Positions 15,151 to 21,589 of a stretch of 22,032 bases of DNA are shown here, piece after piece. Every line of letters starts with the position of its first letter. Within the stretch, counting starts at the first letter, position 1. The DNA is from Thermoleptolyngbya sp046719575 (GTDB lineage Bacteria > Cyanobacteriota > Cyanobacteriia > Elainellales > Elainellaceae). A program made the position numbers and the translations under genes. The stretch is taken from the NCBI GenBank assembly GCA_046719575.1, contig JBDNCP010000080.1, positions 1-22,032 of the forward strand. The letters are read 5' to 3'. The notes under the pieces were generated by a model that was not told where the DNA came from, did no database searches, and saw nothing but the letters and a program-made list of their open reading frames with translations.

Positions 15151-15187
15151 CAAGACTCACAGTCAAGACTCACAGTCAAGACTCACA
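15151..15187. repeat. 13-bp tandem repeat between petN and the next gene
   Basis: Unit CAAGACTCACAGT at 15151-15163 and 15164-15176, with an 11-base partial third copy to 15187. It fills most of the spacer just ahead of the start codon of the 54-residue protein. Confidence 0.93.
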
Positions 15188-15196
15188 ATTTTTGCA

Positions 15197-15361
15197 ATGA
15201 CCCTTGATTCGCTTATTTCCCCAATTGGTGTGTCCCCGCTGAATGTGCTGGCGGTGCTGGCGGCACTGCTGCTGGTCAGCGTCACAGGCGGAGTTATTTA
15301 TCTAACGGCCGTAGAATGGCGCGATCGCCGTCGCCAAGACCGCGAAAAGCGCAGCCGATAG
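15197..15361 (+). CDS. Small single-span membrane protein (54 aa)
   Basis: A complete frame of 54 residues starting MTLDSLISPIGVSPLNVL, with one hydrophobic span at about residues 14-36 (VLAVLAALLLVSVTGGVIYL) and a strongly basic end (EWRDRRRQDREKRSR). By the positive-inside rule the C-terminus faces the cytoplasm. I do not recognise the family. The support is the clean membrane topology, the placement 69 bp after petN on the same strand, the HIP1 site within the gene, and a terminator 30 bp after its stop. Co-transcription with petN suggests a possible link to thylakoid electron transport, which is inference. There is no clear ribosome-binding site; the 13-bp repeats occupy that region. Confidence 0.7.
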   Translation: MTLDSLISPIGVSPLNVLAVLAALLLVSVTGGVIYLTAVEWRDRRRQDREKRSR

Positions 15362-15391
15362 CCCACCCTGACTACTCCAAATCTCTCGACA

Positions 15392-15426
15392 AGAGCCAGT
15401 TGACCCACCATCAACTTGGCTCTTTT
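15392..15426 (+). terminator. Intrinsic terminator of the petN operon
   Basis: Left arm AGAGCCAGTTGA (15392-15403), loop CCCACCA, right arm TCAACTTGGCTCT (15411-15423) with one bulged base, then TTTT. It lies 30 bp after the stop of the 54-residue membrane protein gene. Confidence 0.8.
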
Positions 15427-15464
15427 GCATTTCACCCCCGCCCGCAATGCCAAGACTTACCTTA

Positions 15465-15534
15465 GAACGAAGAATGAAGAACGAAGAACGAAGAATGAAG
15501 AATGAAGAACGAAGAACGAAGAACGAAGAACGAA
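15465..15534. repeat. Heptamer tandem repeat GAAYGAA, 10 copies
   Basis: Ten exact-length 7-base units in a row, each GAACGAA or GAATGAA. This is a cyanobacterial short tandemly repeated heptamer (STRR). It is followed at once by a C/T-only tract of about 55 bases made of TTCTC/TTTTC/CCTC blocks (15536-15590), so a purine strand run abuts a pyrimidine run; they can pair imperfectly into a long hairpin. Confidence 0.95.
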
Positions 15535-15740
15535 GACCCCCTCTTCCCTCTTCTCTTTTCTCTTTTCCCTCTTCTCTTTTCTCTTCTCCGCAACAACGCA
15601 CACCACACCCTCCCGCAGAATTGAGTATCTTCAGAAATTGGGCATCTCTGCGCCAGTCCAATTGAGTTGAGATCTAGCCGCTAGCCGCCCTGAACTGACG
15701 ACCTAATCTTGAATTTCTAGAATCACCTCCCAAATTTTGT

Positions 15741-17675
15741 ATGACGACAACCCGCGAAACGACGACTTCTTCCGACCACCAGGGAGTTGCATTGCATCCT
15801 CTAGAACCCCTCACCGCCGCCGAAATCACCCAAGCAGTTTCCCTCCTGCGGCAGCAAAAAGACGTGGGCGACAGCTTCCGGTTTCCCTCCGTGACGCTGA
15901 ACGAGCCGCCCAAGTCGCTGGTGCAGGCCTATCAACCGGGCGATCGCTTCGAGCGGGAAGTCGCGTTTATCTTGCTGGACAACGCCACCGGGCAAACCTA
16001 CGAAGCGGTGGTGTCCCTGACGCAGGGGTTGGTCACGTCTTGGCGGCAGGTTCCAGGTGTGCAGCCCAACATCATGGCCGATGAACTGGTGGAGTGCGAA
16101 GCCGTCGTCAAAGCACACCCTGACTTTCATGCGGCGCTGGCAAAGCGGGGCATTACCAACCTGGATTTGGTGATGGTCGATCCGTGGGCACCGGGCAACT
16201 TTGGCTTTGAAGACGAAAAGGGCATCCGCTTTTCGCGCTGCATCTGCTATCTGCGGGCCACGCCGGACAGCAACGCCTACGCCCGCCCCATTGATGGGCT
16301 AATTCCCGTGGTGGATTTGAACAAAATGGCGCTAATTCGGATTGATGATCTGGGTGTAGTGCCTGTGCCGCCGGAGCCAGGAGAATACGAAGCCCGCTTC
16401 ATGCCCGCGTTTCGCCAGGACATCAAGCCGCTGCACATTACCCAACCAGAGGGGCCCAGCTTTCAGGTGAACGGACATCACATCCGCTGGCAAAAGTGGG
16501 ACTTTCGGATTGGCTTTACACCCCGCGAAGGGCTGGTGCTGTATTGCGTTAGCTACGAAGATCAGGGGCGACTGCGGCCGATTCTCTATCGCGCGTCGAT
16601 GGCGGAGATGGTCGTGCCCTATGGGGACCCCCGCCCGCAGCACTATCGCAAAAACGCCTTTGACGTGGGCGAGCATGGCGTGGGGCTGCTGGCCAATTCC
16701 CTCAAGCTAGGCTGCGATTGCCTAGGCGAAATTTACTACTTTGACGGCGTGCTGACCAACAGCCGGGGCGAGGTGTCGGTGATCGAAAATGCCGTCTGCC
16801 TGCATGAAGAAGATTTTGGAATGCTCTGGAAGCACACCGACTGGCGCAGAGAGAGTGTGGAAGTAAGGCGATCGCGCCGATTGGCCATCTCTTTCATCGC
16901 CACCGTAGACAACTACGAATACGCCTTTTTCTGGTATTTCTATCAGGACGGTTCGATCCAGTTTGAAGTCAAGCTGACGGGCATTTTGCTCTGTGCAGCC
17001 CTGGCGGGTGCGCCGAAATATGGCACGCTGGTCGCCCCAGAGCTAAACGCCACCAACCATCAGCACTTCTTCTGTATGCGGCTGGATTTTGACCTGGACG
17101 GCACAGCTAACTCCGTCTACGAAGTCAACACTGAGGCCGAGCCGATGGGCCCCGAAAACCCGATGGGTAATGCCTTCTATGCCGTTTCGACGCTGCTGGC
17201 AACCGAGCAGCAAGCCCAGCGCCTGATCGACCCCTTCACCGCCCGCTATTGGAAAGTGGTGAATCCTAATGTGACTAACCGCCTGGGGCAACCCGTCGGC
17301 TTTAAGCTTGCGCCCGGAGAAAACGTGCTGCCCTTTGCCCACCCCGACTCGCCTATCATGCAGCGGGCGGGCTTTATGGGCAAGCACCTGTGGGTCACGC
17401 CCTACGACCCGGCCGAGCGCTATCCCGCGGGCAACTACCCCAACCAGCACCCCGGCGGTGAGGGCTTGCCCCAGTGGACGCAGGCCAACCGCTCGATTGA
17501 AAATACCGACATCGTGGTTTGGTATAACTTCGGGCATCATCACATTCCTCGTCCCGAAGACTGGCCCGTCATGCCGACGGCTTATTCCGGCTTTATGCTG
17601 AAGCCCGTCGGCTTTTTTGAGGCAAACCCGGCGCTAGATGTGCCGCCGTCTAAACTGAAACGGACCGGTCACTAG
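15741..17675 (+). CDS. Copper amine oxidase (primary-amine oxidase)
   Basis: 644 residues, the normal length for bacterial copper amine oxidases, which oxidise primary amines to aldehydes with release of ammonia and hydrogen peroxide. Cofactor residues are complete. Tyr392 in VDNYEYAFFW is the topaquinone precursor. The catalytic base Asp308 is in NAFDVGEHG, 84 residues before it as in the Arthrobacter enzyme. Copper ligands are His440 and His442 (ATNHQHFF) plus one of His599-601 (NFGHHHIPRPEDWP). SLKLGCDCLGEIYYFDG is also a family signature. There is no signal peptide, so it is probably cytoplasmic. The start ATG at 15741 gives a typical length; no Shine-Dalgarno is visible. It seems to be monocistronic. 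Confidence 0.95.
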   Translation: MTTTRETTTSSDHQGVALHPLEPLTAAEITQAVSLLRQQKDVGDSFRFPSVTLNEPPKSLVQAYQPGDRFEREVAFILLDNATGQTYEAVVSLTQGLVTSWRQVPGVQPNIMADELVECEAVVKAHPDFHAALAKRGITNLDLVMVDPWAPGNFGFEDEKGIRFSRCICYLRATPDSNAYARPIDGLIPVVDLNKMALIRIDDLGVVPVPPEPGEYEARFMPAFRQDIKPLHITQPEGPSFQVNGHHIRWQKWDFRIGFTPREGLVLYCVSYEDQGRLRPILYRASMAEMVVPYGDPRPQHYRKNAFDVGEHGVGLLANSLKLGCDCLGEIYYFDGVLTNSRGEVSVIENAVCLHEEDFGMLWKHTDWRRESVEVRRSRRLAISFIATVDNYEYAFFWYFYQDGSIQFEVKLTGILLCAALAGAPKYGTLVAPELNATNHQHFFCMRLDFDLDGTANSVYEVNTEAEPMGPENPMGNAFYAVSTLLATEQQAQRLIDPFTARYWKVVNPNVTNRLGQPVGFKLAPGENVLPFAHPDSPIMQRAGFMGKHLWVTPYDPAERYPAGNYPNQHPGGEGLPQWTQANRSIENTDIVVWYNFGHHHIPRPEDWPVMPTAYSGFMLKPVGFFEANPALDVPPSKLKRTGH

Positions 17676-17691
17676 GCTGTGAAAATGCGAG

Positions 17692-17713
17692 GGTGTTTGA
17701 AACGTCAAACACC
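17692..17713 (+). terminator. Hairpin after the amine oxidase gene
   Basis: A perfect 9-bp stem, GGTGTTTGA (17692-17700) and TCAAACACC (17705-17713), loop AACG, 18 bp after the stop. CGAG/CTCG could extend it beyond a bulge. No T-run follows directly, so it may be a weak terminator or an mRNA-stabilising 3' structure. Confidence 0.5.
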
Positions 17714-17950
17714 AGCCCCCCTCGTCTTTGCCGTCATCGGCTTGAATTGCTGTATTATTTTCTGCCGACGTAGCTGATCATTTAAAGCTTCATTGAGATT
17801 ATTTCAATCGCTGAAATGATTCAGGTCGAACCTCTGGATGTTAACTTGTAAGTCTTTTGTTGATACAACATTAAGGTTTAAAAACTATCACCAAGTTTCT
17901 ATTGTCAAAGCCTAAAAAAAATTGAAGGCCGCTGCTAGAAATTAATAGCT

Positions 17951-17974
17951 AAACCCTTGATTTGTCAAGGGTTT
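17951..17974 (+). terminator. Perfect hairpin in the pseudo-receiver leader
   Basis: AAACCCTTGA (17951-17960) and TCAAGGGTTT (17965-17974) form a 10-bp stem with loop TTTG. GAGTCTGGTTTTT follows, the T-run being 8 nt off the stem. It lies 84 bp upstream of the next gene, so it could be a distal terminator for upstream transcription or an attenuator-like leader element. Confidence 0.45.
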
Positions 17975-18027
17975 GAGTCTGGTTTTTGATGAAATCGGAT
18001 CTGGAGTATAGTTACTTGACAACACCC

Positions 18028-18051
18028 GGTATCTGAAGCCAGGTATCTGAA
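18028..18051. repeat. 14-bp tandem duplication ahead of the pseudo-receiver
   Basis: GGTATCTGAAGCCA (18028-18041) is followed by GGTATCTGAA (18042-18051), ending 6 bp before the ATG. It occupies the place where a ribosome site would be expected. Confidence 0.8.
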
Positions 18052-18057
18052 AAAATC

Positions 18058-18468
18058 ATGCAACTACAATTCAACCAGAGTTATGTCTTGGTGTTGGATA
18101 AGCCATCCGACGAACTTCGCAGATTGGAGTCTCAGCTTACTCGGTTGCACTGTCCTGTTGTAGTGACTAACTCAGCCGTGCAAATGATGCTGCGAGTGAG
18201 CGAATCGCCACCGTCTTTGGTGATTTTGGTGGGGGGCGATCGCCGCTGGTCTGAAGTGTTGGTGAAACAACTCCGCAGCAACGCCAACGCCCGCCACACC
18301 ACCATCGTCACGCTGACCGATCATCATGCACCGAGTTGGCTGCATCAAGAGGAAAATCCAGGCTTTGATGGATTTCTAGTCAAGCCGCTAACGGCTGACG
18401 TGCTGATGTCGCTGGTGCAGTCTGCTTGGGCCCGGCAAAGCGTTGGCTCTGCTAGCCAGCTCGCTTAG
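18058..18468 (+). CDS. Response-regulator receiver-like protein (pseudo-receiver)
   Basis: 136 residues, the size of a single receiver domain. The fold is suggested by YVLVLDKPSDEL at the start (beta 1), SLVILVGG at 53-60 (beta 3), TTIVTLTDH at 81-89 (beta 4 with Thr) and FDGFLVKPL with the conserved Lys109-Pro. The phospho-acceptor Asp at the end of beta 3 appears to be replaced by Val58, and only one acidic residue is present in the beta-1 pocket. It therefore probably works without phosphorylation, for instance as a protein-interaction module; this is inference. There is no output domain. No kinase is adjacent; the ethylene-type kinase lies about 10 kb away. The DedA gene is convergent, 19 bp from its stop. 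Confidence 0.75.
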   Translation: MQLQFNQSYVLVLDKPSDELRRLESQLTRLHCPVVVTNSAVQMMLRVSESPPSLVILVGGDRRWSEVLVKQLRSNANARHTTIVTLTDHHAPSWLHQEENPGFDGFLVKPLTADVLMSLVQSAWARQSVGSASQLA

Positions 18469-18487
18469 CAAAGCATCTCACTCACCC

Positions 18488-19114
18488 CTAACCTTCAAGC
18501 TCCTGCTTGGTGCGGTGTTCTAGCCAGATGGGCAGGGCGATCGCCACGCAAAACAGCAGCAGCGCTACTACCGCAAACTGGCCTACCAGCGCCACCAACT
18601 GCTCCAATGGAACGAGCTTGCCCACAAAAAAGGCCAGCGTGACCATCACCGATGCCCAAGACATCGCCCCAATCAAGTTGCACAGCAAAAACTTGGGATA
18701 GGGCATTTGGGCAATCCCCGCCAGCGGCCCGGCAAAAATTCGCAACAGCGCCAGAAACCGACCAAAGATGACTGCTCTCGCGGCATTTTCGCTAAATTGC
18801 TTGCGGAGTGACAACAGCTTGGGTTCCTCAATGCGAAACACCTGACCCACCCGTACCAGCAGCGGCCAGCCGCCAAAATACCCAATCCAATAGCCAAAAT
18901 TGTCGCCCAGCACGGCTCCGGCCGTTGCGCTGGCTAGCACCAGCCAGTAATTTAGCTCGTCGCTGCCTGCCAAAAAACCGCCTATCAGCGTAATGGTCTC
19001 GCCTGGCAGCGGCACTCCCGTATTTTCGAGCATAATGCCCAAAAACACGACCCAATAGCCATACTCATGTGCAAGATTTTCCAAAGACTCTAGCGATAAC
19101 AGCTCAAGCGACAT
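18488..19114 (-). CDS. DedA family (VTT domain) membrane protein
   Basis: About 208 residues with four to five hydrophobic spans. Family hallmarks are ENTGVPLPGETITLIGGFLAG near the N-terminus and AVIFGRFLALLRIFAGPLAG in the middle; the Glu of PGE and the Arg residues of GRF...R are conserved in DedA proteins. These are inner-membrane proteins; recent work on the family points to lipid scrambling or recycling of lipid carriers such as undecaprenyl phosphate. The frame opens at a GTG (19129), but the ATG at 19112-19114 has AAGG 8 nt upstream and is preferred. It appears to be a single-gene unit. Confidence 0.92.
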   Translation of the reverse strand: MSLELLSLESLENLAHEYGYWVVFLGIMLENTGVPLPGETITLIGGFLAGSDELNYWLVLASATAGAVLGDNFGYWIGYFGGWPLLVRVGQVFRIEEPKLLSLRKQFSENAARAVIFGRFLALLRIFAGPLAGIAQMPYPKFLLCNLIGAMSWASVMVTLAFFVGKLVPLEQLVALVGQFAVVALLLFCVAIALPIWLEHRTKQELEG

Positions 19115-19186
19115 GAGAGCAGCCTTCACAAAGATTTACGAACACTCTTTCGATCTTTACTTAAGCCGGAGAGGGTGTCAATGATT

Positions 19187-19229
19187 AAGAAAATCCCCCG
19201 TCTCCTAGTGCGATTGGAGTTCGGGGGAT
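19187..19229 (-). terminator. Intrinsic terminator (minus strand)
   Basis: ATCCCCCG (19193-19200) pairs with CGGGGGAT (19222-19229); inside, CTCC (19202-19205) pairs with GGAG (19216-19219). Read on the minus strand the stem is followed by TTTTCTT, so it ends transcription from the gene at 19452-19964. Confidence 0.75.
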
Positions 19230-19243
19230 GTCCGGAGGATTGA

Positions 19244-19308
19244 TTCAGCTTTTAGGTTCAGCTTTTAGGTTCAGCTTTTAGGTTCAGCTTTTAGGTTTAG
19301 CTTTTAGG
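19244..19308. repeat. 13-bp tandem repeat, 5 copies
   Basis: Unit TTCAGCTTTTAGG is repeated at 19244, 19257, 19270, 19283 and 19296; the first four are identical and the fifth has one change (TTTAG). It lies in the 3' region of the barrel-like gene, between its stop and its terminator. Confidence 0.96.
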
Positions 19309-19357
19309 TGAGATCTCGACGTTTGGATACCTTTGGCTATCCCGCCGGATCTCAACC
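19307..19357. other. Nested inverted-repeat structure
   Basis: Outer arms GGTGAGATC (19307-19315) and GATCTCAACC (19348-19357) pair with one bulge; inner arms GGATA (19325-19329) and TATCC (19338-19342) close an 8-nt loop. It is a likely RNA structure in the 3' region of the minus-strand gene at 19452. Confidence 0.5.
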
Positions 19358-19381
19358 TAAACATCACACTGCGTCATCTTT

Positions 19382-19415
19382 TTTAGCTGCGGTCGTTGTT
19401 TAGCTGCGGTCGTTG
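19382..19415. repeat. 17-bp tandem duplication
   Basis: TTTAGCTGCGGTCGTTG occurs at 19382-19398 and 19399-19415, perfectly, 36 bp beyond the stop codon of the barrel-like gene. Confidence 0.93.
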
Positions 19416-19451
19416 CAAAGCTGCAAATCAAGCGATGGCTTATGCAGCACC

Positions 19452-19964
19452 CTAGAACCGATAAGCCGCACCCACTTGCAGGCTGACAGCCGCATCATTG
19501 CTGTTTCGATAAGCATCAAAGCCCACCTTTGCGTCACCGTAGAGGACGATGTTGCGGCGAATCGCGGCTTCTACACCCACCGTGGCCACCGGAGCGCTGC
19601 GATCGCCCAGCGGAGTAGACCGGCCTTCATCGGTGACGAAAGAGTAGCCACCGCCAATGTAGAGGTTGGCCCCCGGAGCAATGCCGATGTCATAGGTCAC
19701 CAGAGGCATTAGCGCCGCAGAGTCGCTAATCAGGGCTGCACCGCGCACCGAGATAGGAGCCACTGGCACGTCAAACCGGCCTTGGATGTTTGCCCCGAAG
19801 GACGTGTCGCCAGCGGCATCTTCCGTCACACCCGCAGCAATGCCAGCGCCGATGTAGCTGCCAGCCATTTGTGCAGAAGCAGGGCTAGCGGAGAGCAGCA
19901 TGGGCACAGTCGCCACAGCCGAAAGAGCAGAAACGGTAGCAATGGATTTCAGAGAAAGTTTCAT
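19452..19964 (-). CDS. Small secreted outer-membrane beta-barrel-like protein
   Basis: 170 residues. A Sec signal peptide is clear: MKLSLKSIATVSALSAVAT, a hydrophobic core, and a cleavage site after ASPASA before QMAG. The mature part is about 138 residues of alternating polar/hydrophobic strands rich in Gly, Ala, Tyr and Asp (YIGAGIAAGVTEDAAG, LYIGGGYSFVTDEG, IVLYGDAKVGFDAYR), and it ends in AAYRF, an aromatic C-terminus typical of outer-membrane barrels. Its size suits an eight-stranded OmpA/OmpX-type barrel; function unknown. The frame opens at 20015; I chose the ATG at 19964 because the signal peptide begins there (an ATG at 19976 is also possible). It has its own terminator at 19187-19229. 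Confidence 0.75.
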   Translation of the reverse strand: MKLSLKSIATVSALSAVATVPMLLSASPASAQMAGSYIGAGIAAGVTEDAAGDTSFGANIQGRFDVPVAPISVRGAALISDSAALMPLVTYDIGIAPGANLYIGGGYSFVTDEGRSTPLGDRSAPVATVGVEAAIRRNIVLYGDAKVGFDAYRNSNDAAVSLQVGAAYRF

Positions 19965-20015
19965 AGGTTTTTCCATCCAAAAGACGTACAAGAGAGCGCA
20001 ATAATCCGGCATCAA

Positions 20016-20037
20016 GCAAGTTGCAAATGCAAGTTGC
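20016..20037. repeat. 13-bp tandem duplication (partial second copy)
   Basis: GCAAGTTGCAAAT at 20016-20028 is followed by GCAAGTTGC at 20029-20037, about 50 bp upstream of the barrel-like gene start. Confidence 0.8.
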
Positions 20038-20453
20038 TTTTATGGTGAACTCGGACAAGATAATCGAATCAGAGTTGCCTCATGCTTGACCATAAAACGT
20101 GAGATGAAAGATTTCTCAAAAAAGCGCTTTCGCACCTCCTTCAATCTCAGTCTAATGGCTTAGAGGGCAGGTGAATTGTAGGTTCTGGTTGAAAGAATTC
20201 GTCTGTGTCTTAAAAGTTCCTTAGACTCAGGAAGAATCCTTTGGCACCTGAACTATCTTAGTTATAGAACTGGGAAATGGGCGATCGCCCTATCCATGTT
20301 TCGCTAATTAAACTGTCACAAGTCCTGGCGCAAACGCCAAATGAAAATTAGCTTTTGAATGCTGGAGCTAATAATTTAGATCGGCTGCTTACAGCCATAA
20401 ATAGTTCTAAAACAACAGTTTGAAAACCCCACTAAAAGACGAATAAATTTAGG

Positions 20454-20496
20454 TTTTGTTCCCTCATTTTGTTCCCTATCTCGTCCCATATCTCGT
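20454..20496. repeat. Two adjoining short tandem duplications (13 and 12 bp)
   Basis: TTTTGTTCCCTCA (20454-20466) is followed by TTTTGTTCCCTAT (20467-20479). Overlapping its end, TATCTCGTCCCA (20477-20488) is followed by TATCTCGT (20489-20496). Two independent duplications have happened side by side. Confidence 0.82.
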
Positions 20497-20713
20497 GTCT
20501 GAGGTAACCTATTGGGTGATGTGAATGGTATCCGCACAGCGTCCGGGTCGAGTCGGTTAGCACAATGAATACAGCCGTGGATTCAGGGGCGATCGCCGCT
20601 CCCTCGACAGGGATCGAAATCATGAAATCGCCCGATGCCAAATGCTAGGGTTTATTCTGAAACATTCACGCTGCAATACCGAAATAATGACACTGTAGAA
20701 ATAATGCCGTAAC

Positions 20714-20759
20714 ACTGAGATGAACCAACTGAGATGAACCAACTGAGATGAACCAACTG
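20714..20759. repeat. 14-bp tandem repeat carrying reiterated start codons
   Basis: Unit ACTGAGATGAACCA is present three times (20714, 20728, 20742) plus ACTG. Each copy has an ATG (20720, 20734, 20748). Because 14 is not a multiple of three, the first two ATGs each open a five-codon frame (MNQLR) that stops at a TGA overlapping the next ATG; only the third opens a longer frame. Confidence 0.93.
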
Positions 20760-20948
20760 TTTCCAAACCGCACATTATCAAGGCGATCGCTCCTGCTCGA
20801 TGGGGCCCCCTTGGGTGCTGGCTATGCGCTATCTGGATGGGCGATCGCCCAACTGCCAGTCCCGAATCCGAAAGGTTTTGTACGTTGTGTCCACGGTTGG
20901 GTTAAGGAAGGGGATAGTGCTTTTCCATCGGGCGATCGGAAAAGTTAA
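20748..20948 (+). pseudogene. Probable relic of a Tat-exported protein gene
   Basis: A 66-codon frame starting MNQLFPNRTLSRRSLLLDGA. The first 35 residues look like a twin-arginine (Tat) signal peptide: SRRSLLL, a short hydrophobic region with GAGYALSGWAIA, and a possible cleavage near AIAQ. The rest (LPVPNPKGFVRCVHGWVKE...) has no family resemblance and stops after 30 residues, too short for a folded Tat substrate. This suggests a gene truncated or frameshifted soon after its signal peptide. Two HIP1 sites fall within it. It could also be a chance frame or a genuine small exported protein; I cannot name the parent family. Confidence 0.3.
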
Positions 20949-21065
20949 GGAGTCGCGGGGCCGAAAAGTCCATAACTTTTCAGTATCGTGCTGCTGGGGG
21001 CGATCGCCGTATAACAGAGACATCAAACGAGGCGCACCCCGCTTCACTCTCCAGGAGACACAACC

Positions 21066-21281
21066 ATGCAACTGACCTATCGCGGCACCGAATATACCCC
21101 CTGCACCGAACTGCCCGCCACCAGCCAATCATTCTACGGATACTATCGCGGCGCTGAGATGACAATTCGCCACTCTTCTGAACTGCCGGTTCAGCCCTTC
21201 GTCAACCTCACCTATCGCGGCGCACAATATCGCCCCGAAGCGGCTCCCATCTTCAGCAACGCAGCAGCGATCGCACTCTAA
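21066..21281 (+). CDS. DUF4278 domain protein
   Basis: 71 residues. The start MQLTYRGTEYTP and the later LTYRGAQYRPE are the paired (L)(T)YRG.(x)Y motifs of DUF4278, a small, largely cyanobacterial family of unknown function; a third YYRGAEM lies between. There is a good ribosome site, AGGAGA, 7 nt upstream of the ATG. A terminator that uses a HIP1 site follows at 21355-21394. Probably a soluble single-gene unit. Confidence 0.88.
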   Translation: MQLTYRGTEYTPCTELPATSQSFYGYYRGAEMTIRHSSELPVQPFVNLTYRGAQYRPEAAPIFSNAAAIAL

Positions 21282-21354
21282 GGCTTCTCTTCAGAATTCC
21301 TTAGCCTGGTCTTTTCAGCACGCTCTCTCGACTGAATTAAATCTAGCTGCACTC

Positions 21355-21394
21355 AGAGTGATCGCTAGCGAACAGCAGGGCGATCGCTCTTTTT
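21355..21394 (+). terminator. Intrinsic terminator built on a HIP1 site
   Basis: AGAGTGATCGC (21355-21365) pairs with GCGATCGCTCT (21380-21390), with one G-T wobble, loop of 14 nt, then TTTT. It lies 74 bp after the DUF4278 stop. The right arm contains GCGATCGC. Confidence 0.72.
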
Positions 21395-21415
21395 ACCTGA
21401 AACTTTACCTTATCT

Positions 21416-21439
21416 GTAACGTTATATTTGTGACGTTAT
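21416..21439. repeat. 14-bp tandem duplication
   Basis: GTAACGTTAT (21416-21425) recurs as GTGACGTTAT (21430-21439) at a 14-bp period, with the intervening bases less conserved. Confidence 0.6.
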
Positions 21440-21483
21440 CCGCAATCTGATACCGCCGACAGAGTACCGATAGATCTGCAACT

Positions 21484-21513
21484 TTACCCGCAATTTGTTT
21501 ATCCGCAATTTGG
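21484..21513. repeat. 15-bp tandem duplication
   Basis: TTACCCGCAATTTGT (21484-21498) is followed by TTATCCGCAATTTGG (21499-21513), 13 of 15 identical. Confidence 0.8.
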
Positions 21514-21589
21514 TAGCGCCCAAAAGGTAAACATCGTGGAGGACAGAATGGGAAACGTGCCGCCTATCCTCCTGCAAATTTATCTGCAA

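Larger units (their letters stand above)
15362..15740. other. Spacer between petN operon and amine oxidase
   Basis: No gene is seen. It contains the petN terminator, a heptamer purine repeat (15465-15534) and a following pyrimidine tract (15536-15590). The last 130 bp before the amine oxidase are ordinary mixed sequence in which I see no certain promoter. Confidence 0.55.
17676..18057. other. Spacer before the pseudo-receiver gene
   Basis: A+T-rich compared with the flanks; no gene seen. It holds the 17692 hairpin, a second hairpin at 17951-17974 and a 14-bp duplication at 18028-18051. TATAGT (18007-18012) and TTGACA (18016-18021) are promoter-like words, but neither has a well-spaced partner. 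Confidence 0.5.
19115..19451. other. Spacer between DedA gene and the barrel-like protein gene
   Basis: No gene is seen. Reading leftward from the barrel-protein stop it holds a 17-bp duplication, a nested inverted structure, a 13-bp repeat in five copies and an intrinsic terminator on the minus strand. It thus looks like a structured 3' untranslated region of the gene to its right. Confidence 0.6.
19965..20747. other. Long A+T-rich spacer with tandem duplications
   Basis: No convincing gene in about 780 bp. A 69-codon frame on the minus strand (20432-20641) has no family features or ribosome site. Duplications occur at 20016-20037, 20454-20496 and 20714-20759, with HIP1 sites near 20281 and 20589. 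The minus-strand promoter of the barrel-like gene must lie at the left end; I cannot place its boxes. Confidence 0.5.
21282..21589. other. Spacer between DUF4278 gene and ndhL
   Basis: No gene is seen. Besides the HIP1 terminator it holds a 14-bp duplication (21416-21439) and a 15-bp duplication (21484-21513), plus a further dispersed TATCCGCAAT copy near 21437. I see no clear terminator for ndhL on the minus strand. Confidence 0.5.

Noticed and set aside
15465..15534. Heptamer array considered as a CRISPR
   Set aside because: Units are contiguous 7-mers with no spacers; CRISPR repeats are longer and separated by unique spacers.
15302..15661. Minus-strand frame rich in Arg-Ser-Ser-Phe-Phe and Glu-Lys-Arg
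   Set aside because: It is a translation of the heptamer and pyrimidine tracts and overlaps the 54-residue gene and petN terminator; repeat artefact.
20432..20641. 69-codon minus-strand frame in the long spacer
   Set aside because: No ribosome site, no motif, and it runs through a HIP1 site and two duplications; looks like spacer.
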